Positions 1 to 8,794 of a stretch of 40,219 nucleotides of DNA are shown here, piece after piece. A program made the translations under genes and the position numbers. Location of the stretch: the NCBI GenBank assembly GCA_903884535.1, contig CAISEZ010000100.1, forward strand, positions 1 to 40,219, given 5' to 3'. The notes beneath the pieces were generated by a model. It did not search any database and was not told where the DNA came from. It saw nothing but the letters and a program-made list of their open reading frames with translations. The number at the start of each line of letters is the position of its first letter. The first letter of the stretch is position 1. Source of the DNA: an uncultured Verrucomicrobia subdivision 3 bacterium (lineage in GTDB: Bacteria > Verrucomicrobiota > Verrucomicrobiia > Limisphaerales > UBA11358).

Positions 1-1
1 G

Positions 2-2584
2 AATGCCGAATGGCAGCGGTTGCCCGCCGCCGTCACCGGAATGTGGGACGACTTGAACGATTCCGGTTTTAGCTGCGGCGCCTTCACGCCCAGCATCCGG
101 GGACTGCTGTCATGGGCACTGGGCCCGATCGGCTATTCCAAATTTTACGCGCCGGTTTCGCTGCTCATCCTTGGCTGCGGCGCCTGGGTGTTTTTCCGCA
201 CGCTGAAATTATCTCCGCTGGCCGCCATCCTCGGCGCGCTGGCCGCCATGTTGAGCTCAACCTTTTTTTCCGGCGCCTGCTGGGGCATCGCTTCGCTGGA
301 AATCGCCCTCGGCCTCAATTTTCTCGCGCTGGCGCTGATCATCGCCAACGACGATGAAACACGCTGGCTCATCCGCTGGACGCGACTCGCGCTCGCCGGT
401 CTTTGTGTGGGCGTCAACGTCATTGAAATGGCGGATGTCGGCGCCTTGTGCAGTTTGTTGATTGCGGGCTTCGTGTTTTACAAATCGCTGGTGGAGGCGA
501 AGGGAAATATGTTCCTCAAAGCCGCAGGCGGAGGCATCCGGGTCGCGGTCGTGGCGGGGTTCGCCGGCTTCATCGCCTGGCAGGCCATCCTGTCGCTGGT
601 GGGCACTTCAATCACCGGCGTTGCGGGCACCGCCCAGGACGCGCAAACCAAGGCGGCGCATTGGGACTTTGCCACCCAGTGGAGCCTGCCCAAAGCGGAA
701 ACGCTCGGCCTCGCGGTGCCCGGCCTGTTCGGATACAAAATGGATACGCCCAACGGCATGATGTCATCATTGCAAGAGGCGTATCGCGGCGGCGTTTATT
801 GGGGCGGCATGGGCCGCGACCCGGCAAACGACCGTTTCTTCGACAGCGGCGCGCAAGGCACGCCGCCGGATCCGGGCTGGATGCGCCAGACGGGCGGGGG
901 CGAATACTGCGGCATACTCGTGCTGCTGGTGGCGCTCTGGGCGGTGGCGCAAGCCGGTCGCCGGAAGGATTCCCCGTTCACACCCGAACAACACAAACAA
1001 ATCTGGTTCTGGGTGGTTGTGCTGGTGGCTTCGCTGTTGTTTGCCTGGGGCCGGTTCGCCCCGTTTTACGCCCTGCTGTATAAACTGCCGTATTTCTCCA
1101 CGATTCGAAATCCGGCGAAGTTCATCGTCTTTTTCTGCTGGGCGCTGGTCATTTTGTTTGCCTACGGCATGGACCTGCTGGACCGCCGTTACCTCGCGGG
1201 TGCCACCGCGAAAACATCCGGTCTGGCCGTGCAATTGGGCAACTGGTGGGCGAAGGCCAGTCGCTTTGATCGCCAATGGACTTTTACCTGCGCCGGATTT
1301 TTTGGCGCGAGTATTCTGGGCTGGCTGATTTATTCGGCGCAAAAACCCAGCGTCGTTCACTACCTCCAGCAACGGGGTTTTCCCGATGCGGATTTCGCCG
1401 GGCAAGTGATCGCCTTCAGCCTCGGCCAAGCCGGCTGGTTCATCGGGCTTTTTGCGGTGGCCATGGCCTTGTTGACGCTGGTTTTGGCCGGGTATTTTGC
1501 CGGGCCGCGCGCCCGGCTGGGCGCGCTGCTGCTCGGCGGTTTTTTGCTGTTCGATTTGGGCCGCGCCAATCTGCCCTACATCATCTATTGGGATTACCAG
1601 CAAAAATATGAAGTCGGCTCGCTGAATCCCATCCTGGAACTTTTGCGGACCCGGTCGTATGAACATCGCGTGACCGCCCTGCCGTTTGAGGCCCAGCAAC
1701 CGTTGCGCGGCTACAACAATGCCTTTGGCGGCAGCGGCATTTACCGCATCGAATGGATGCAACATCACTTTCCGTATTACAACATCCAATGCCTGGACCT
1801 CATTCAGATGCCCCGCATGCCGGAGGAATTGAAATCCTATCTCGAGGCGTTTGCGCCGCGCGGCACGGCCGAGTCCGTCCCGCTCATCGCCCGGCACTGG
1901 CAATTGACCAACACCCGCTATGTGCTCGGCACCGCCGGCTTCCTTGACGCGTTGAACCAGCAATTGGATCCGGTGCAACATCGGTTCCGCATCGCGCAGC
2001 GCTTTGACATCGTGGCCAAGCCGGGCATCACCCAGCCCACCAAGCTGGAGGAACTCACGGCCCAGCCCAGCAGCGACGGCGACCTCGCGCTGTTTGATTT
2101 CACGGGTGCCTTGCCGCGCGCCAAACTTTACGCCAACTGGCAGGTCAACACCAACGACCAGGCCGTCCTGAAAACCTTGAGCAATCTGAATTTTGATCCG
2201 GCCCAAACCGTCTTGGTTTCCACGCCGCAAAAAAATCTGCCCGCCACCGCGACCAATGAAAATTCCGGCACGGTGGAATTTAAAAGCTATGCGCCCAAGC
2301 ACCTGGTGCTCGCCGCCCAGTCCGCCACGCCGTCCGTGCTGCTGCTCAACGACCACTTCGATCCCAACTGGCGCGTGACCGTGGACGGCCAGCCGGCGGA
2401 ACTCCTGCGCTGCAATTATCTGATGCGCGGCGTGTATTTGCCCGCCGGGGCGCACACGGTGGAATTCCAATTCAGCTTGCTGAACAAGCCGCTTTACGTC
2501 ACGTTGTCAGCCATCGGCATTGGCATTCTTTTGTGCGGCTTCCTGTTTGTTTCAGAACGTCGCCGGTCCCAATCCTCAAATTAA
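2..2584 (+). CDS. YfhO-family polytopic membrane protein (5' end cut by window)
   Basis: This is a large integral membrane protein of the YfhO type, a GT-C-like fold family linked in other bacteria to glycosylation of cell-wall or surface polymers. The reading frame is open to the first base, so the true start is probably upstream; a TTG at 20 and an ATG at 41 are the first internal candidates. About a dozen hydrophobic segments fill the first 540 residues, including ones near residues 40-60, 75-110, 330-350 and 440-490. The last 280 residues are mostly hydrophilic, with a final hydrophobic helix before a basic tail, as in YfhO proteins. It sits 9 bp before a sugar epimerase and heads a glycan operon, which fits glycosyl transfer in the membrane. 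The family call is good; the substrate is unknown. Confidence 0.8.
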   Translation, partial: NAEWQRLPAAVTGMWDDLNDSGFSCGAFTPSIRGLLSWALGPIGYSKFYAPVSLLILGCGAWVFFRTLKLSPLAAILGALAAMLSSTFFSGACWGIASLEIALGLNFLALALIIANDDETRWLIRWTRLALAGLCVGVNVIEMADVGALCSLLIAGFVFYKSLVEAKGNMFLKAAGGGIRVAVVAGFAGFIAWQAILSLVGTSITGVAGTAQDAQTKAAHWDFATQWSLPKAETLGLAVPGLFGYKMDTPNGMMSSLQEAYRGGVYWGGMGRDPANDRFFDSGAQGTPPDPGWMRQTGGGEYCGILVLLVALWAVAQAGRRKDSPFTPEQHKQIWFWVVVLVASLLFAWGRFAPFYALLYKLPYFSTIRNPAKFIVFFCWALVILFAYGMDLLDRRYLAGATAKTSGLAVQLGNWWAKASRFDRQWTFTCAGFFGASILGWLIYSAQKPSVVHYLQQRGFPDADFAGQVIAFSLGQAGWFIGLFAVAMALLTLVLAGYFAGPRARLGALLLGGFLLFDLGRANLPYIIYWDYQQKYEVGSLNPILELLRTRSYEHRVTALPFEAQQPLRGYNNAFGGSGIYRIEWMQHHFPYYNIQCLDLIQMPRMPEELKSYLEAFAPRGTAESVPLIARHWQLTNTRYVLGTAGFLDALNQQLDPVQHRFRIAQRFDIVAKPGITQPTKLEELTAQPSSDGDLALFDFTGALPRAKLYANWQVNTNDQAVLKTLSNLNFDPAQTVLVSTPQKNLPATATNENSGTVEFKSYAPKHLVLAAQSATPSVLLLNDHFDPNWRVTVDGQPAELLRCNYLMRGVYLPAGAHTVEFQFSLLNKPLYVTLSAIGIGILLCGFLFVSERRRSQSSN

Positions 2585-2593
2585 AGCTCTAAA

Positions 2594-3526
2594 ATGAAAA
2601 TTCTTATCACCGGCGGCGCCGGTTATCTTGGCTCCGTCCTCACGCCCACGCTGCTCGCGCAAGGCCACGAAGTGACCGTGCTGGACAACTTTTACTTCAA
2701 CCAGAACTCGCTGCTCGATTGCTGCGGCAATGAAAAATTTTCCGTCGTGCGCGGTGATTGCCGCGAGGAATCCGTCGTCAAACCACTCGTCGCCAAAGCC
2801 GATTTGATCATCCCGCTCGCCGCGCTCGTGGGCGTGCCGATCTGCAACACCGACGCGATCGCGACGCAAACGACCAATCAGGACGCGGTCGAAATGATTT
2901 GCCGCCTCGCCGGCAAACAACAGTGGGTCATCATGCCGGTCACGAACAGCGGCTATGGCATCGGTGAAAAAGGAAAATTCTGCACCGAAGAAACCCCGCT
3001 CAACCCGATCTCCACTTACGGCATCACCAAAGTCAAAGCCGAGCAAGCCGTTTTGTCTCGCGATAACAGCATCAGCTTCCGCCTCGCCACCGTGTTCGGC
3101 TGCGCGCCGCGCATGCGCTTGGATTTGCTCGTGAACGATTTCGTTTATCGCGCCGTGCATGATCGCGCCGTGCTGATTTTTGAAGGTCACTTCAAACGCA
3201 ATTACATCCACATCCGCGACGTCGCCCGCGCGTTCACGCACGGCATCGCTAACTTCGAAACGATGAAGGGCAAGCCTTACAACGTCGGCCTCGATGACGC
3301 GAATCTCTCCAAGCTCGAACTTTGCGCGGTGATTCAAAAGCATCTGCCGAAATTCGTCTATGTCGAAGCGCCGATCGGCGAAGATCCGGACAAGCGCGAT
3401 TACATCGTCAGCAACGCGCGCATCGCCGGCACCGGCTTCAAGCCCGAATGGGGCTTGGATCGCGGCATCGTGGAACTCATGAAGGGTTTCACGATTTTGC
3501 GGAACACGATTTACTCGAACGTGTGA
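2594..3526 (+). CDS. NAD-dependent sugar epimerase/dehydratase (extended SDR)
   Basis: This 310-residue protein is an extended short-chain dehydrogenase acting on nucleotide sugars in the cytoplasm. The N-terminal Rossmann motif ITGGAGYLGS (residues 5-14) binds NAD(P). The active-site Ser lies in the TNSGYG segment and the Tyr-Lys pair in YGITKVKAEQ (near residues 142-151). Length and motifs match the UDP-glucose 4-epimerase/dTDP-glucose dehydratase superfamily, but the exact substrate cannot be read from sequence. It starts 9 bp after the YfhO-like gene and precedes an HddC-like nucleotidyltransferase and an HddA-like kinase, so modification of a nucleotide-activated heptose or hexose for surface glycan is likely. 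The DNA after its stop is an inverted repeat array. Confidence 0.88.
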   Translation: MKILITGGAGYLGSVLTPTLLAQGHEVTVLDNFYFNQNSLLDCCGNEKFSVVRGDCREESVVKPLVAKADLIIPLAALVGVPICNTDAIATQTTNQDAVEMICRLAGKQQWVIMPVTNSGYGIGEKGKFCTEETPLNPISTYGITKVKAEQAVLSRDNSISFRLATVFGCAPRMRLDLLVNDFVYRAVHDRAVLIFEGHFKRNYIHIRDVARAFTHGIANFETMKGKPYNVGLDDANLSKLELCAVIQKHLPKFVYVEAPIGEDPDKRDYIVSNARIAGTGFKPEWGLDRGIVELMKGFTILRNTIYSNV

Positions 3527-3531
3527 TTTCT

Positions 3532-3636
3532 AACCACGGATGGGCACGGATGGATACGGAGAAAATGGCAACGGAAGAAGCTGGCGGAAATTGGTTTTCA
3601 ATCCGTGTTTATCTGTGTTTATCCGTGGTTAAAACC
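3532..3636. repeat. Inverted 10-bp-period repeat array
   Basis: The left arm (3532-3561) is three 10-bp units carrying CACGGAT or TACGGA cores. The right arm (3601-3630) is three units of the type ATCCGTGTTT, the reverse-complement form. The arms pair imperfectly around a spacer of about 39 bp. The right arm ends in GTGGTTAAAA, directly before the GTG start at 3639. It fills nearly all of the gap between the epimerase and nucleotidyltransferase genes. Confidence 0.85.
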
Positions 3637-3638
3637 CT

Positions 3639-4379
3639 GTGAAAATTTCCTCCGAAAACATTTCAGCCGTCATTCTCGCCGGCGGCTTCGGCACGCGCAT
3701 CAAACATCTGCTCGGCGATCTGCCCAAGCCGATGGCGCCCGTCAACGGCAGGCCGTTCCTCGAATGGGTCGTGCGCTGGCTCGCCGCGCAAAATATCCGG
3801 CGCGTCGTGCTTTCCACCGGCTACCTGGCGGAGACGATTGAAAAACATTTTTCATCGCAGCCAGTCGCCGGCGTCACCGTGTCGTGCGTGCCGGAAACCA
3901 CGCCGCTCGGCACCGCCGGCGGATTTTTGAACGCGGTCCAGCAAAGCAAAGTCAATTCGGCCGCCTGGTTTTTGCTGAATGGCGACACGCTCGCGTTCGC
4001 AAATTTGGCGGATGCGCTGCGCGAATTGGAAAATGAAAAAACTGCCGGCGTGATTTTCGGCCGCGAAGTTCCGGACACGAGTCGTTACGGCAGCCTCGTC
4101 AGCGACGCCCATGGCAACCTTGCCTGCTTTGCGGAAAAGCGGCCCGGCCAGGGCGTCATCAGCACCGGCGTTTATTTGTTCCGCGATGCGCTGGTGAAAA
4201 AGTTTTCGGAGCAGCGGCCGTTGAGCCTCGAAGCCGAAGTGTTTCCGGCGTTGACGACGGCGGGCGAATCGTTGAAAGTTTTGCGCATCCACGCACCGTT
4301 TCTGGACATCGGCACGCCCGACACGCTGCGGGAAGCGGATTTTTTTATTCAGCAAAACATCGCCCAGTTTCAAACCTGA
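3639..4379 (+). CDS. hddC: Sugar-1-phosphate nucleotidyltransferase, HddC-like
   Basis: The 246-residue protein is a GT-A-fold nucleotidyltransferase of the mannose-1-phosphate/heptose-1-phosphate guanylyltransferase group, joining a sugar 1-phosphate to an NTP. The signature ILAGGFGTRI lies at residues 12-21, followed by KPMAPVNGRPFLEW, the metal-binding LNGD near residue 113, and a C-terminal FLDIGTPDTL segment typical of this family. The short length without a left-handed beta helix fits HddC. The start is GTG at 3639, 8 bp after a repeat arm, with no good Shine-Dalgarno site. A GHMP kinase resembling heptose 7-phosphate kinase follows 6 bp downstream, which supports GDP-D-glycero-D-manno-heptose synthesis. 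Another sugar 1-phosphate is possible. Confidence 0.8.
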   Translation: MKISSENISAVILAGGFGTRIKHLLGDLPKPMAPVNGRPFLEWVVRWLAAQNIRRVVLSTGYLAETIEKHFSSQPVAGVTVSCVPETTPLGTAGGFLNAVQQSKVNSAAWFLLNGDTLAFANLADALRELENEKTAGVIFGREVPDTSRYGSLVSDAHGNLACFAEKRPGQGVISTGVYLFRDALVKKFSEQRPLSLEAEVFPALTTAGESLKVLRIHAPFLDIGTPDTLREADFFIQQNIAQFQT

Positions 4380-4385
4380 AATCGT

Positions 4386-5366
4386 ATGATTATTTCCCGC
4401 GCCCCGGTGCGCATCAGTTTTTTTGGCGGCGGCACGGACTATCCTGAATATTTTTTGAAGGAAGGCGGCGCGGTCTTGGCGACGGCGATCGACAAATTTT
4501 CCTACGTCACGGTCAGTCCGTTCCTGAGCCACCTGTTCGATTACTCGATGCGCATCTCGTATCGCAAAGTGGAACTGGTCAAGGAAGTTTGCCACATCGA
4601 GCACAATGTTTTCCGCGAATGCCTCAAGCTCTGCAAATTTGAGCGCGACATCGAACTGCACAATTTCGCCGATCTGCCGGCGTTCACCGGTCTCGGCTCC
4701 TCGTCAGCCTTCACGGTTTCGCTCCTCCAGGCGCTGCATACTTTCAAGGGACAATTTCTCCGCCCGCACGAGCTGGCGATCGAAGCGATCAACGTCGAGC
4801 GCCATATTTTGAAGGACAATGTCGGCTGTCAGGATCAGGTGCTGGCGGCTTTTGGCGGCTTCAATCTGGTGGAATTCCGCACGGAAAAAGATTTTGTGGT
4901 CAATCGCGTGCCGCTGCCGCCGCAACGGCTGGCGGATTTTCAGTCGCACCTGTTTCTCGTTTTCACCGGCATCACGCGCAAGGCGTCGGACGTGGTCGCG
5001 CACCAGTTGAAGCGCGTGGACCAAAACCTGTCGGCGTTGAGCGCGATGCGCCAAATGGTTTATACCGGCCACGATATTCTGGTTTCCGGCCGGCCATTGC
5101 GTGAATTCGGCGAACTGCTCCACTGCGCGTGGGAAGCCAAGCGCGGTCTCGACGGCGGCATTTCCAACGCGGAGATTGATGAGATATACGCCACCGGCCG
5201 GAAAGCCGGCGCATGGGGTGGCAAACTGCTCGGGGCCGGCGGCGGCGGCTTCATGTTGTTTTTTGCACCGCCGGAAACGCACGCCAAGCTGCGTCACGTT
5301 TTCACCGGGCGCCAGATTCTCGACGTGAAGATCAACGCGCCCGGCTCGCAGATTATTTTTTCGTAA
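4386..5366 (+). CDS. hddA: GHMP sugar kinase, heptose 7-phosphate kinase (HddA)-like
   Basis: This 326-residue cytoplasmic kinase has the three GHMP motifs: RAPVRISFFGGGTDY at residues 5-19, the ATP-binding FTGLGSSSAF near residue 100, and GGKLLGAGGGGF near residue 280. The FGGGTDYPEYF form of motif 1 and the overall length are characteristic of D-glycero-D-manno-heptose 7-phosphate kinases and related fucokinase-like enzymes. It would phosphorylate C1 of heptose 7-phosphate; a phosphatase (GmhB) and an isomerase (GmhA) needed for the full pathway are not in the window. It starts 6 bp after the HddC-like gene and is probably cotranscribed. A REP-like composite repeat follows its stop codon and may end the transcript. 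Confidence 0.82.
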   Translation: MIISRAPVRISFFGGGTDYPEYFLKEGGAVLATAIDKFSYVTVSPFLSHLFDYSMRISYRKVELVKEVCHIEHNVFRECLKLCKFERDIELHNFADLPAFTGLGSSSAFTVSLLQALHTFKGQFLRPHELAIEAINVERHILKDNVGCQDQVLAAFGGFNLVEFRTEKDFVVNRVPLPPQRLADFQSHLFLVFTGITRKASDVVAHQLKRVDQNLSALSAMRQMVYTGHDILVSGRPLREFGELLHCAWEAKRGLDGGISNAEIDEIYATGRKAGAWGGKLLGAGGGGFMLFFAPPETHAKLRHVFTGRQILDVKINAPGSQIIFS

Positions 5367-5414
5367 CAGGAAATTTTTAATAATCCGCCTGACGCTGCAG
5401 AGCAGCGATCGAAA

Positions 5415-5561
5415 GTAGCCCACGGTGAAACCGTGGGTAAAGCGATAAAAAGGATTCAGCCCCGGACGGGGTGAAAGGAATATGCCCGGTGATTTTCTGC
5501 CGCCCCATCCGGGGCGGAAAGGTCCGTTGACCAACCAACCCACGGTTTCACCGTGGGCTAC
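5415..5561. repeat. REP/BIME-like composite inverted repeat
   Basis: Two perfect 24-bp inverted copies (5415-5438 and 5538-5561) flank the element. Each is itself a hairpin with stem CCCACGGT/ACCGTGGG around a GAA or TTC loop. Between them are two further short hairpins, CCCC-GGAC-GGGG near 5460-5471 and CGCCCC-ATCC-GGGGCG at 5501-5516. The layout of nested hairpins in inverted orientation is that of REP/BIME elements. It lies between convergent genes (stops at 5366 and 5631), a normal REP location, and could act as a bidirectional terminator or mRNA stabiliser. No REP-associated transposase is present in the window. Confidence 0.88.
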
Positions 5562-5630
5562 TATCTGGCGCGCCTCCGGCGCTTCCCCTTACCCATTTTA
5601 AGAACACGGGTTAAGAAATGCGGTGCAAAA

Positions 5631-6872
5631 TTAACTGGCGTATTGCGCGTAGTTGTCTTTGTCAATGACGACGGGCGTTGGGATCGGCACGATGAATTTG
5701 CCGCCGCCCATGATGTAATCGCGCTTCTTCGGCAAAAACTCTTTAAGAAAATTCCACGCGAGAATCAGATAGGCGTCCGGCACGTCCGTCATTTTTTCGT
5801 CCAGAATCGGCAGCCGTGCGCCGGGAATGTATTTGCCGACCTTCATTTGATTCACTTCGACGGCGCACTGCACCAACTCGGTGGTGATGTGAAATGAATT
5901 GAGCAGCGTCGCGCCTTTGGCGGGTGCGCCGAAGGCATAGACCTTTTTTCCTTTGGCGTGATAGTCGCGCAGGATCGCCATGAGTTCGGCCTCAATTTCC
6001 CAGACACGCTTGGCAAATTTCTTGTAGGTCTCGATCTTGTCGCAGCCGAGTTCCTTTTCGTCCGCGCGCATTTTGGCGACGGAGGGATCAATCGTCTGCG
6101 TGCCACGCGGCGCGACCAACAGTTCCATCGAGCCGCCGTGAATCGGCAGCATGTCGGCAAAAAATATTTCCAAGCCGTATTCTGAAAACAGCCGGTCGAG
6201 CGAATGCACCGTCCAATAAGTGAGATGCTCGTGATAAACCTGATCAAACTGCGTGTATTTGATCATGCCGGCCAGCGAGATGGCCTGCACGCAAAACACC
6301 CCGCCGTCGCGGATGAGTTCGGCAATGCCCTCGGTGACGCTGTGCAATTCTTCTAGGTGAAAAAACACGCCCGCCGCCGTCACAAGTTTAGCGCGACCTT
6401 TTTGCGCGATGATATCGCGCGCGACGCCGGCGTTAAAAAATTTCGCCCACGTTTCCACGCCCCGCTTGTTGGCCATCTCCGCCAGATTTTTCGCGCCGTC
6501 CACGCCGAGCGTGCGCAGGCCAAATTTTTCGTAGCACGCGAGCCAGGTGCCGTCGTTGCTGCCGATATCCACGACGAGATCGTCCTTCTTCAAACCCAGC
6601 CGCGCGACGAGGCGGTCGCTGCTGTCTTGAAAATGCGTGCGCAAGGTCTGCGTCGTTCCCGAAACATAAAGATATTCCTCGAACATCGTTTCCTTCGGCA
6701 CGGTGTAATTGATCTGCACGGCGGTGCAGTCGTGGCAGAAGCAAACCTGCAACGGATAATACGGTTCCTTGTGCCCGAGATCTTTCGGCAGCAGCAGGCT
6801 GTCGCAATGCGGCTGGTCGCCGAGGTCAAGAAATTGTTCAAGCTTCGTGCTGTGACAAACGCGGCAGGGCAT
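5631..6872 (-). CDS. SAM-dependent sugar C-methyltransferase family protein
   Basis: The 413-residue protein has the three-part build of sugar C-methyltransferases such as TylCIII and NovU. The N-terminal zinc-binding domain carries CRVC at residues 3-6 and CFCHDC near residue 45. The central SAM-binding domain carries VVDIGSNDGTWL near residue 100, and a C-terminal Methyltransf_14-type domain includes YAFGAPAKGATLLN. Members methylate keto-sugars attached to nucleotides; related proteins of uncertain chemistry are also common in surface-glycan loci. It is the last gene of a compact minus-strand operon, 3 bp after the SDR gene. Start and length match the family. The exact sugar is unknown. 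Confidence 0.87.
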   Translation of the reverse strand: MPCRVCHSTKLEQFLDLGDQPHCDSLLLPKDLGHKEPYYPLQVCFCHDCTAVQINYTVPKETMFEEYLYVSGTTQTLRTHFQDSSDRLVARLGLKKDDLVVDIGSNDGTWLACYEKFGLRTLGVDGAKNLAEMANKRGVETWAKFFNAGVARDIIAQKGRAKLVTAAGVFFHLEELHSVTEGIAELIRDGGVFCVQAISLAGMIKYTQFDQVYHEHLTYWTVHSLDRLFSEYGLEIFFADMLPIHGGSMELLVAPRGTQTIDPSVAKMRADEKELGCDKIETYKKFAKRVWEIEAELMAILRDYHAKGKKVYAFGAPAKGATLLNSFHITTELVQCAVEVNQMKVGKYIPGARLPILDEKMTDVPDAYLILAWNFLKEFLPKKRDYIMGGGKFIVPIPTPVVIDKDNYAQYAS

Positions 6873-6875
6873 AAA

Positions 6876-7793
6876 TTATTTGTGAAGGGGTTGCGGCGGC
6901 AAAGATTGATAATAACGGATCGTTTCGGCCAGGGCGACGCGGATGTCTGTGAACTTAAAGTCCGGAAACAGCCGGTTGATCTTGTCCGTGTTGAAAACTT
7001 TTTTCGAGACGCCCGACCACTTGGTCGTATCGTAAATTATTTTCTTCGGATCGTAATCCACGATTTCGCAAATCATTTCCGCGTATTGCCGGATGCTGTG
7101 GCCGTGGCCGCTGCCGAGATTCAAAATGTCGTTTGGGCAATGCTCGACGGCGAGATTGATCAGCTTGATCGCATCATCAATGTAAATCAGTTCACGAATC
7201 TGGCTGCCCGTGCCCCACAACGAAACCGGCACGCCCTGGGTTTTGCCGGCGACGATTTTTTTGATGAGATCGAAAATAAAATGCGTGTCCTCGCGTTCAA
7301 ACTCCGGACCGAACAGCGTCGAAGGCATCAGATGGCGGAACGACATTTGGTATTGATGATTCAGCGCGAGCTGGCCGACGTAGAGCATGCGCTTGGTCAT
7401 CGCGTAAGTGTAAAGGTCGCTGTCCGGCTCGCCGACCATGTAATTCTCTTCCTTCAATTCCAGCTCCGGCGGATACGCGCAGCCGGTGCCCATCGAAATC
7501 ATCACGGCCTTTTCCTGGAACTCGCGCCAGAACCAAAGCACATTGGTGTTGATCTGCTGGTTGATGATCCACTGCTCGCCCTTGTGATACAGGCAGAAAT
7601 CGCCGGCTTTCGTCCACGCCGCGAGATGATAGATGCGGTCGAATTTCGTGTCTTTGAACTGCAAGAGGTTTTGTTTTTCGACGAGATTACAATTCTTGGA
7701 ATTGATGATCGTCACCTCGGCGCCCTGACGTTGTAAATCAGGAACCAAGTGCCGCCCCAAAAATCCCGTGCCGCCAGTGACTAGAACTTTCAT
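6876..7793 (-). CDS. NAD-dependent epimerase/reductase, GDP-L-fucose synthase-like SDR
   Basis: This 305-residue extended SDR has the nucleotide-binding motif GGTGFLGRH at residues 7-15. The catalytic serine region is SMGTGCAYP and the Tyr-Lys pair is in YAMTKRM. The SxGTGCxYP signature and the overall spacing resemble GDP-L-fucose synthase, a combined epimerase-reductase. The start codon overlaps the stop of the oxidoreductase gene by 4 bp (7790-7793), showing translational coupling, and a C-methyltransferase gene follows. Together they point to modified deoxy- or heptose sugar synthesis. GDP-mannose 4,6-dehydratase, the usual partner of fucose synthase, is not here, so I do not assign fcl. 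Confidence 0.82.
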   Translation of the reverse strand: MKVLVTGGTGFLGRHLVPDLQRQGAEVTIINSKNCNLVEKQNLLQFKDTKFDRIYHLAAWTKAGDFCLYHKGEQWIINQQINTNVLWFWREFQEKAVMISMGTGCAYPPELELKEENYMVGEPDSDLYTYAMTKRMLYVGQLALNHQYQMSFRHLMPSTLFGPEFEREDTHFIFDLIKKIVAGKTQGVPVSLWGTGSQIRELIYIDDAIKLINLAVEHCPNDILNLGSGHGHSIRQYAEMICEIVDYDPKKIIYDTTKWSGVSKKVFNTDKINRLFPDFKFTDIRVALAETIRYYQSLPPQPLHK

Positions 7794-8788
7794 AAATTTT
7801 CGATGGAAATGATTCGTTGCTCACGCGCCGACCGTGCCGCCGCATCCATCACGGATTGCAGCCGCAGCAGGTCGTTTTCAAAATTGGTTTCGTCCGCCGC
7901 GCGACTGGTAATATTTGCGCAAAACGCCTCGATCATCAACCGGAACTGATCGGCTGGAGCGACGGTGATTTTCTCCAAACCGGCATCGGTCTCGACGGTC
8001 AAGGTCACGGTCTTGTCCGGCAGAACCGAGAAGGCGCGCTCAGATTCGATGCGGCCGCGCGTGCCGGCAATGGCATAGCGCGAGCGATAATTCACGCCAA
8101 ACGCCGCGTAAAGCTGCGCGACTTCACCGCCGGCAAAGTGAATCGTAATCGCGCAGGCTTCGTCCACGCCGGAAGCGGCGTCGCGGCTTTGCACGCAACT
8201 CACGGCGACGGGCCGGCTGGCGATGTGCATCAGCGCAGCCGCGACGGGATAACCTGCCGAGTCGTGAAAGACACCGCCGGCCAAATCCGTTTTGAGCCGG
8301 ATGTCATTTTCCGTGGGACGCGGATAGCAAAATTCCGCCTGAAAAAATCGCGGCGCCCCGATGCGACCGGACGCGACGAGCGAACTGATTTGCGCGTGCT
8401 GCGGATGATATTTGAAAACGTAACCTTCAAACAGCCGCACGCCATGCTGGCGGCAAACCGCCACGGCGGCCTGCGCCTCGGCAACATTCATGAACGCCGG
8501 TTTTTCGCAGAGGATATGTTTTTTCGCCGCCGCTGCTTTATGCACCCACTCCGCGTGCATGGTTGGCGGCGTGGAAATGTAAACGGCGTTGATTTGCGGA
8601 TCGGCGAGAACGTCTTCGTAAGTGCCAAAACGCGCCGCAGAAAATTCGCGGGCGAATTGTTCCGCCTTCGCGCGATCCCGGCTGCCGATGCGGGCAAGCT
8701 GCGCGCCGTCAACCTGCTTGAGCGCGGGCAGAAAACGCCGGCGCGCAATGCTGGAACAGGCGATCAAGCCAAACTGGACGGCAGCCAT
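7790..8788 (-). CDS. Gfo/Idh/MocA family oxidoreductase
   Basis: The 332-residue protein is an NAD(P)-dependent sugar oxidoreductase of the glucose-fructose oxidoreductase family. The N-terminal Rossmann fold begins at residues 5-20 with GLIACSSIARRR, and the conserved catalytic lysine lies in ILCEKPAF near residue 95. The C-terminal alpha/beta domain contains HDSAGYPV, where family members usually have a Gly-rich DIGxY motif. Such enzymes oxidise or reduce nucleotide-linked sugars at C3 in glycan clusters. It lies 6 bp after the cupin gene and overlaps the next SDR by 4 bp. Substrate is not predictable from sequence alone. Confidence 0.88.
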   Translation of the reverse strand: MAAVQFGLIACSSIARRRFLPALKQVDGAQLARIGSRDRAKAEQFAREFSAARFGTYEDVLADPQINAVYISTPPTMHAEWVHKAAAAKKHILCEKPAFMNVAEAQAAVAVCRQHGVRLFEGYVFKYHPQHAQISSLVASGRIGAPRFFQAEFCYPRPTENDIRLKTDLAGGVFHDSAGYPVAAALMHIASRPVAVSCVQSRDAASGVDEACAITIHFAGGEVAQLYAAFGVNYRSRYAIAGTRGRIESERAFSVLPDKTVTLTVETDAGLEKITVAPADQFRLMIEAFCANITSRAADETNFENDLLRLQSVMDAAARSAREQRIISIENL

Positions 8789-8794
8789 GCGAAA

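Noticed and set aside
767-2470. 567-residue minus-strand open frame opposite the YfhO-like gene
   Set aside because: It is Arg/Gly/Gln-rich with no recognisable motif and mirrors a well-supported membrane protein; GC-rich codon bias keeps the antisense frame open.
5553-5897. 114-residue plus-strand frame after the REP-like element
   Set aside because: It begins inside the repeat and runs antisense to the methyltransferase end.
6357-7736. 459-residue plus-strand open frame across the methyltransferase and SDR genes
   Set aside because: It is antisense to two genes with clear motifs, and its composition is typical of shadow frames.
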